From Nostoc sp. CHAB 5836 (GTDB lineage: Bacteria; Cyanobacteriota; Cyanobacteriia; Cyanobacteriales; Nostocaceae): 64,000 nucleotides of DNA. The DNA is taken from assembly GCF_020829445.1 (NCBI RefSeq), contig NZ_JAIVFV010000005.1, positions 1-64,000 on the forward strand, in the 5' to 3' direction. Made by a program: the position numbers and the translations under genes. Positions 62,682 through 64,000 of this stretch are shown in pieces. Every line of letters starts with the position of its first letter. Position 1 is the stretch's first letter. The notes below the pieces were generated by a model. It saw nothing but the letters and a program-made list of their open reading frames with translations, made no database searches and was not told the DNA's origin.

Positions 62682-63512
62682 TTAGCAATTTTCTCTGGTC
62701 TGGTTTTCTGAGAAAAACCAGATTTGTAGTGCATCTTCTAAATTAATCTGTAACTGGGAGTGAGCATTACCGCGATTAATGGCAATTTCTACCCAACCGT
62801 GACTCCCAACTAAAGCTATTAGCTCTCCCATTTTTACATCACTATAAGTTTCACAACCTGGTATCTTCAACCCAGGCGCTTGCACACTCCAAGTTTTGCC
62901 TTGTACATAACTCCCTGGAATGTTGGTCACTAAGTTGCCAAAATTGTCAATATATTGAACGCAACCCACTATACCAGTGGTTGTCTGCTTGCATTCGCTT
63001 ATATCCAGTTTTACCAAAGTTGCTGGATCAATTTCTTGTCCTAGCTGTTTGAGGGGGACACCACTAGCAAGATTAGCTCCCACTGGTGCAAAAATATCTC
63101 TACCGTGAAAAGTCTTGCTTGGTTGAGAAGTTCGCCAATAGTTAAGATTTGTGAGTTCAACGGCTGCGATCGCCGGACTTTGACTGAGTACTCCACTAAA
63201 TGTACCATTATCTGGGCCTACCAGAAACCCTTGAGCAAATTCTACTGCGATCGCTCGTCGCTTGCTTCCCACACCCGGATCTACTACTGCCAAATGCACT
63301 GTCCCAAGGGGGAAATAGGCGTAAGCATTCATCAGGCAAAACCTAGCTGCGGCTATGTCTTGCGGCGGAATTTGGTGCGTCAAGTCTACCACCGTCAGTC
63401 TGGGGTTGATTTGGGCTATGACTCCCTTCATTATGCCTACATAAACATCGCGATCGCCGAAATCGCTTAGTAAAGTTAGGAGTCGTTGTTGACCTATCTG
63501 CTTCTTAAGCAT
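62682..63512 (-). CDS. SAM hydroxide adenosyltransferase (DUF62)
   Basis: A 276-residue protein of the DUF62 family, which splits S-adenosylmethionine with water into adenosine and methionine; fluorinases and chlorinases are close relatives. Family motifs: LTLLSDFGDRDVYVGIMKGV with the Asp that contacts the ribose, VVDPGVGSKRRA, LVGPDNGTFSGVL, FHGRDIFAPVGANLASG and YIDNFGNLVTNIP. The Asp-Arg-His triad typical of the hydrolase appears as Asp in VVDPGVG, Arg and His in FHGRDIF. The 20-odd-residue loop specific to fluorinase is not evident, so hydrolase is preferred. Single gene. Confidence 0.88.
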   Translation of the reverse strand: MLKKQIGQQRLLTLLSDFGDRDVYVGIMKGVIAQINPRLTVVDLTHQIPPQDIAAARFCLMNAYAYFPLGTVHLAVVDPGVGSKRRAIAVEFAQGFLVGPDNGTFSGVLSQSPAIAAVELTNLNYWRTSQPSKTFHGRDIFAPVGANLASGVPLKQLGQEIDPATLVKLDISECKQTTTGIVGCVQYIDNFGNLVTNIPGSYVQGKTWSVQAPGLKIPGCETYSDVKMGELIALVGSHGWVEIAINRGNAHSQLQINLEDALQIWFFSENQTRENC

Positions 63513-63622
63513 ATTTTTGCTATAATCTATATTAATTTAGAAAATTCTGTAGCAACAGCTACAAAATATGTGTTATGTTAAGAATGCAAGACATAAAGTA
63601 AAAAATTAAAGAGGGAATCACT

Positions 63623-63778
63623 ATGAATCAAAATAGACTACAAAGTGGCAGGAAGGCACAAGAAGCTCACAGAGAAAATATTCAAAAAAGCCTAGAGCAT
63701 CGCTTGCAAGTAGCCAGAGCAAAGGGCGACGAACAACTGATTCGTCAACTGGAAGCTGAGATAAGGTATTCGGGCTAA
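63623..63778 (+). CDS. Small conserved-looking hypothetical protein, 51 residues
   Basis: Encodes MNQNRLQSGRKAQEAHRENI then QKSLEHRLQVARAKGDEQLI and RQLEAEIRYSG. It is one long charged helix with possible coiled-coil periodicity (LEHRLQVARAKGDEQLIRQLEAE). The supporting signals are strong: GAGGG 7 bases before the ATG and a clean intrinsic terminator 33 bp after the stop. I recognise it as the sort of short helical protein annotated as hypothetical in Nostoc relatives, with no known role. It is divergent from the SAM hydrolase gene. Confidence 0.75.
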   Translation: MNQNRLQSGRKAQEAHRENIQKSLEHRLQVARAKGDEQLIRQLEAEIRYSG

Positions 63779-63810
63779 ATCAAGTTTTCATTGTTCTTAG
63801 TTTGTTGTGT

Positions 63811-63834
63811 AACCCGCTACGGCGGGTTTTTTTT
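63811..63834 (+). terminator. Rho-independent terminator of the 51-residue gene
   Basis: AACCCGC / GCGGGTT stem (7 bp) with a TAC-G loop, followed by T residues. It begins 33 bp after the stop codon. Confidence 0.9.
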
Positions 63835-63844
63835 GTTTTTAATA

Positions 63845-64000
63845 GGACTTACGCAAGTGTCACAAAAAATGAAAGCTTTTAGTTTGTAGTCAGGGCTGAA
63901 GCCCTGATGAAAGAGGACTAAAGTCCAATACAGTTCAGTTAAGGCTAAAAACTAAATCTGGTGTAGGTTGGGTTGAGGAACGAAACCCAACATTATCGAG
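63845..64000. repeat. Repeat cluster at the window end
   Basis: An M5 left end (aggacttacgcaa, 63845), a partial M6 hairpin (tcagggctgaagccctga, 63888-63905), an M2 left half (caatacagttcagttaagg, 63928) and the start of the gtaggttgggttgagg hairpin (63963). The elements continue past the edge. Confidence 0.75.

Noticed and set aside
62682..63512. Fluorinase or chlorinase
   Set aside because: The DUF62 hydrolase motifs fit better and the long fluorinase-specific loop is not seen.

Overview
The window reads as chromosomal DNA of a filamentous, probably heterocyst-forming cyanobacterium of the Nostoc/Anabaena group. The evidence is direct: photosystem II genes psbN and psbH, the ndhA-ndhI-ndhG-ndhE cluster of the NDH-1 complex, sucrose-phosphate phosphatase, many cyanobacterium-specific families (DUF29, DUF4079, DUF2301, Mo-dependent nitrogenase C-terminal domain), frequent GCGATCGC (HIP1) octamers, and very many interspersed repeats and 7-bp tandem repeats of the STRR type. 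The species cannot be named from the sequence alone.

Layout. 0-5 kb: end of a CheA-type hybrid kinase, a 26-unit heptamer array, an HNH endonuclease and a DHH phosphoesterase. 5.2-7.9 kb: an accessory cassette with a DUF29 protein, then three overlapping genes: a RusA-like nuclease, a multidomain protein joining an REase-like domain, a HEPN domain, two copies of an antitoxin-like motif and a VapB-like tail, and a PIN/VapC toxin. 8-15 kb: SixA, citrate synthase, the ndhAIGE genes with nadK. 15-20 kb: a GT-C glycosyltransferase, a DUF4079 protein, a methyltransferase. 20-25 kb: a Mo-nitrogenase C-domain protein, an orphan response regulator, and an arsenosugar-type cluster (arsM, a PiT transporter, arsS). 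25-34 kb: an unknown 550-residue protein, a GH38 alpha-mannosidase interrupted in frame by repeats, psbN/psbH, tatA, pth, an SPFH protein. 34-47 kb: folP, tpiA, a dead integrase, a dynamin/Era-like GTPase, a MacB/HlyD-type export pair, a Uma2 nuclease, an SRPBCC protein, a mechanosensitive-channel-like protein. 47-64 kb: a 1681-residue multi-PAS/GAF hybrid kinase, bioF, spp-ruvA, xseA-xseB, dprA, an SGNH hydrolase, a YdcF-like protein, a DUF2301 protein, a DUF62 SAM hydrolase and a 51-residue protein.

Intergenic DNA is dominated by at least six short families with terminal inverted repeats, named here M1 to M6, plus heptamer and nonamer arrays. Several copies carry visible target-site duplications. 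Family M3 shows a striking placement: nine of ten copies point the same end at the 3' end of a neighbouring gene, and in four cases the element edge coincides with the stop codon. Other repeats have entered coding sequence: four tracts sit in frame in the alpha-mannosidase gene and another supplies the C-terminal tail of xseA.

The best candidate for an undescribed system is the rusA-like / REase-HEPN-antitoxin fusion / vapC cassette at 5741-7843. The arsenosugar cluster and the gene-end-seeking M3 element come next.
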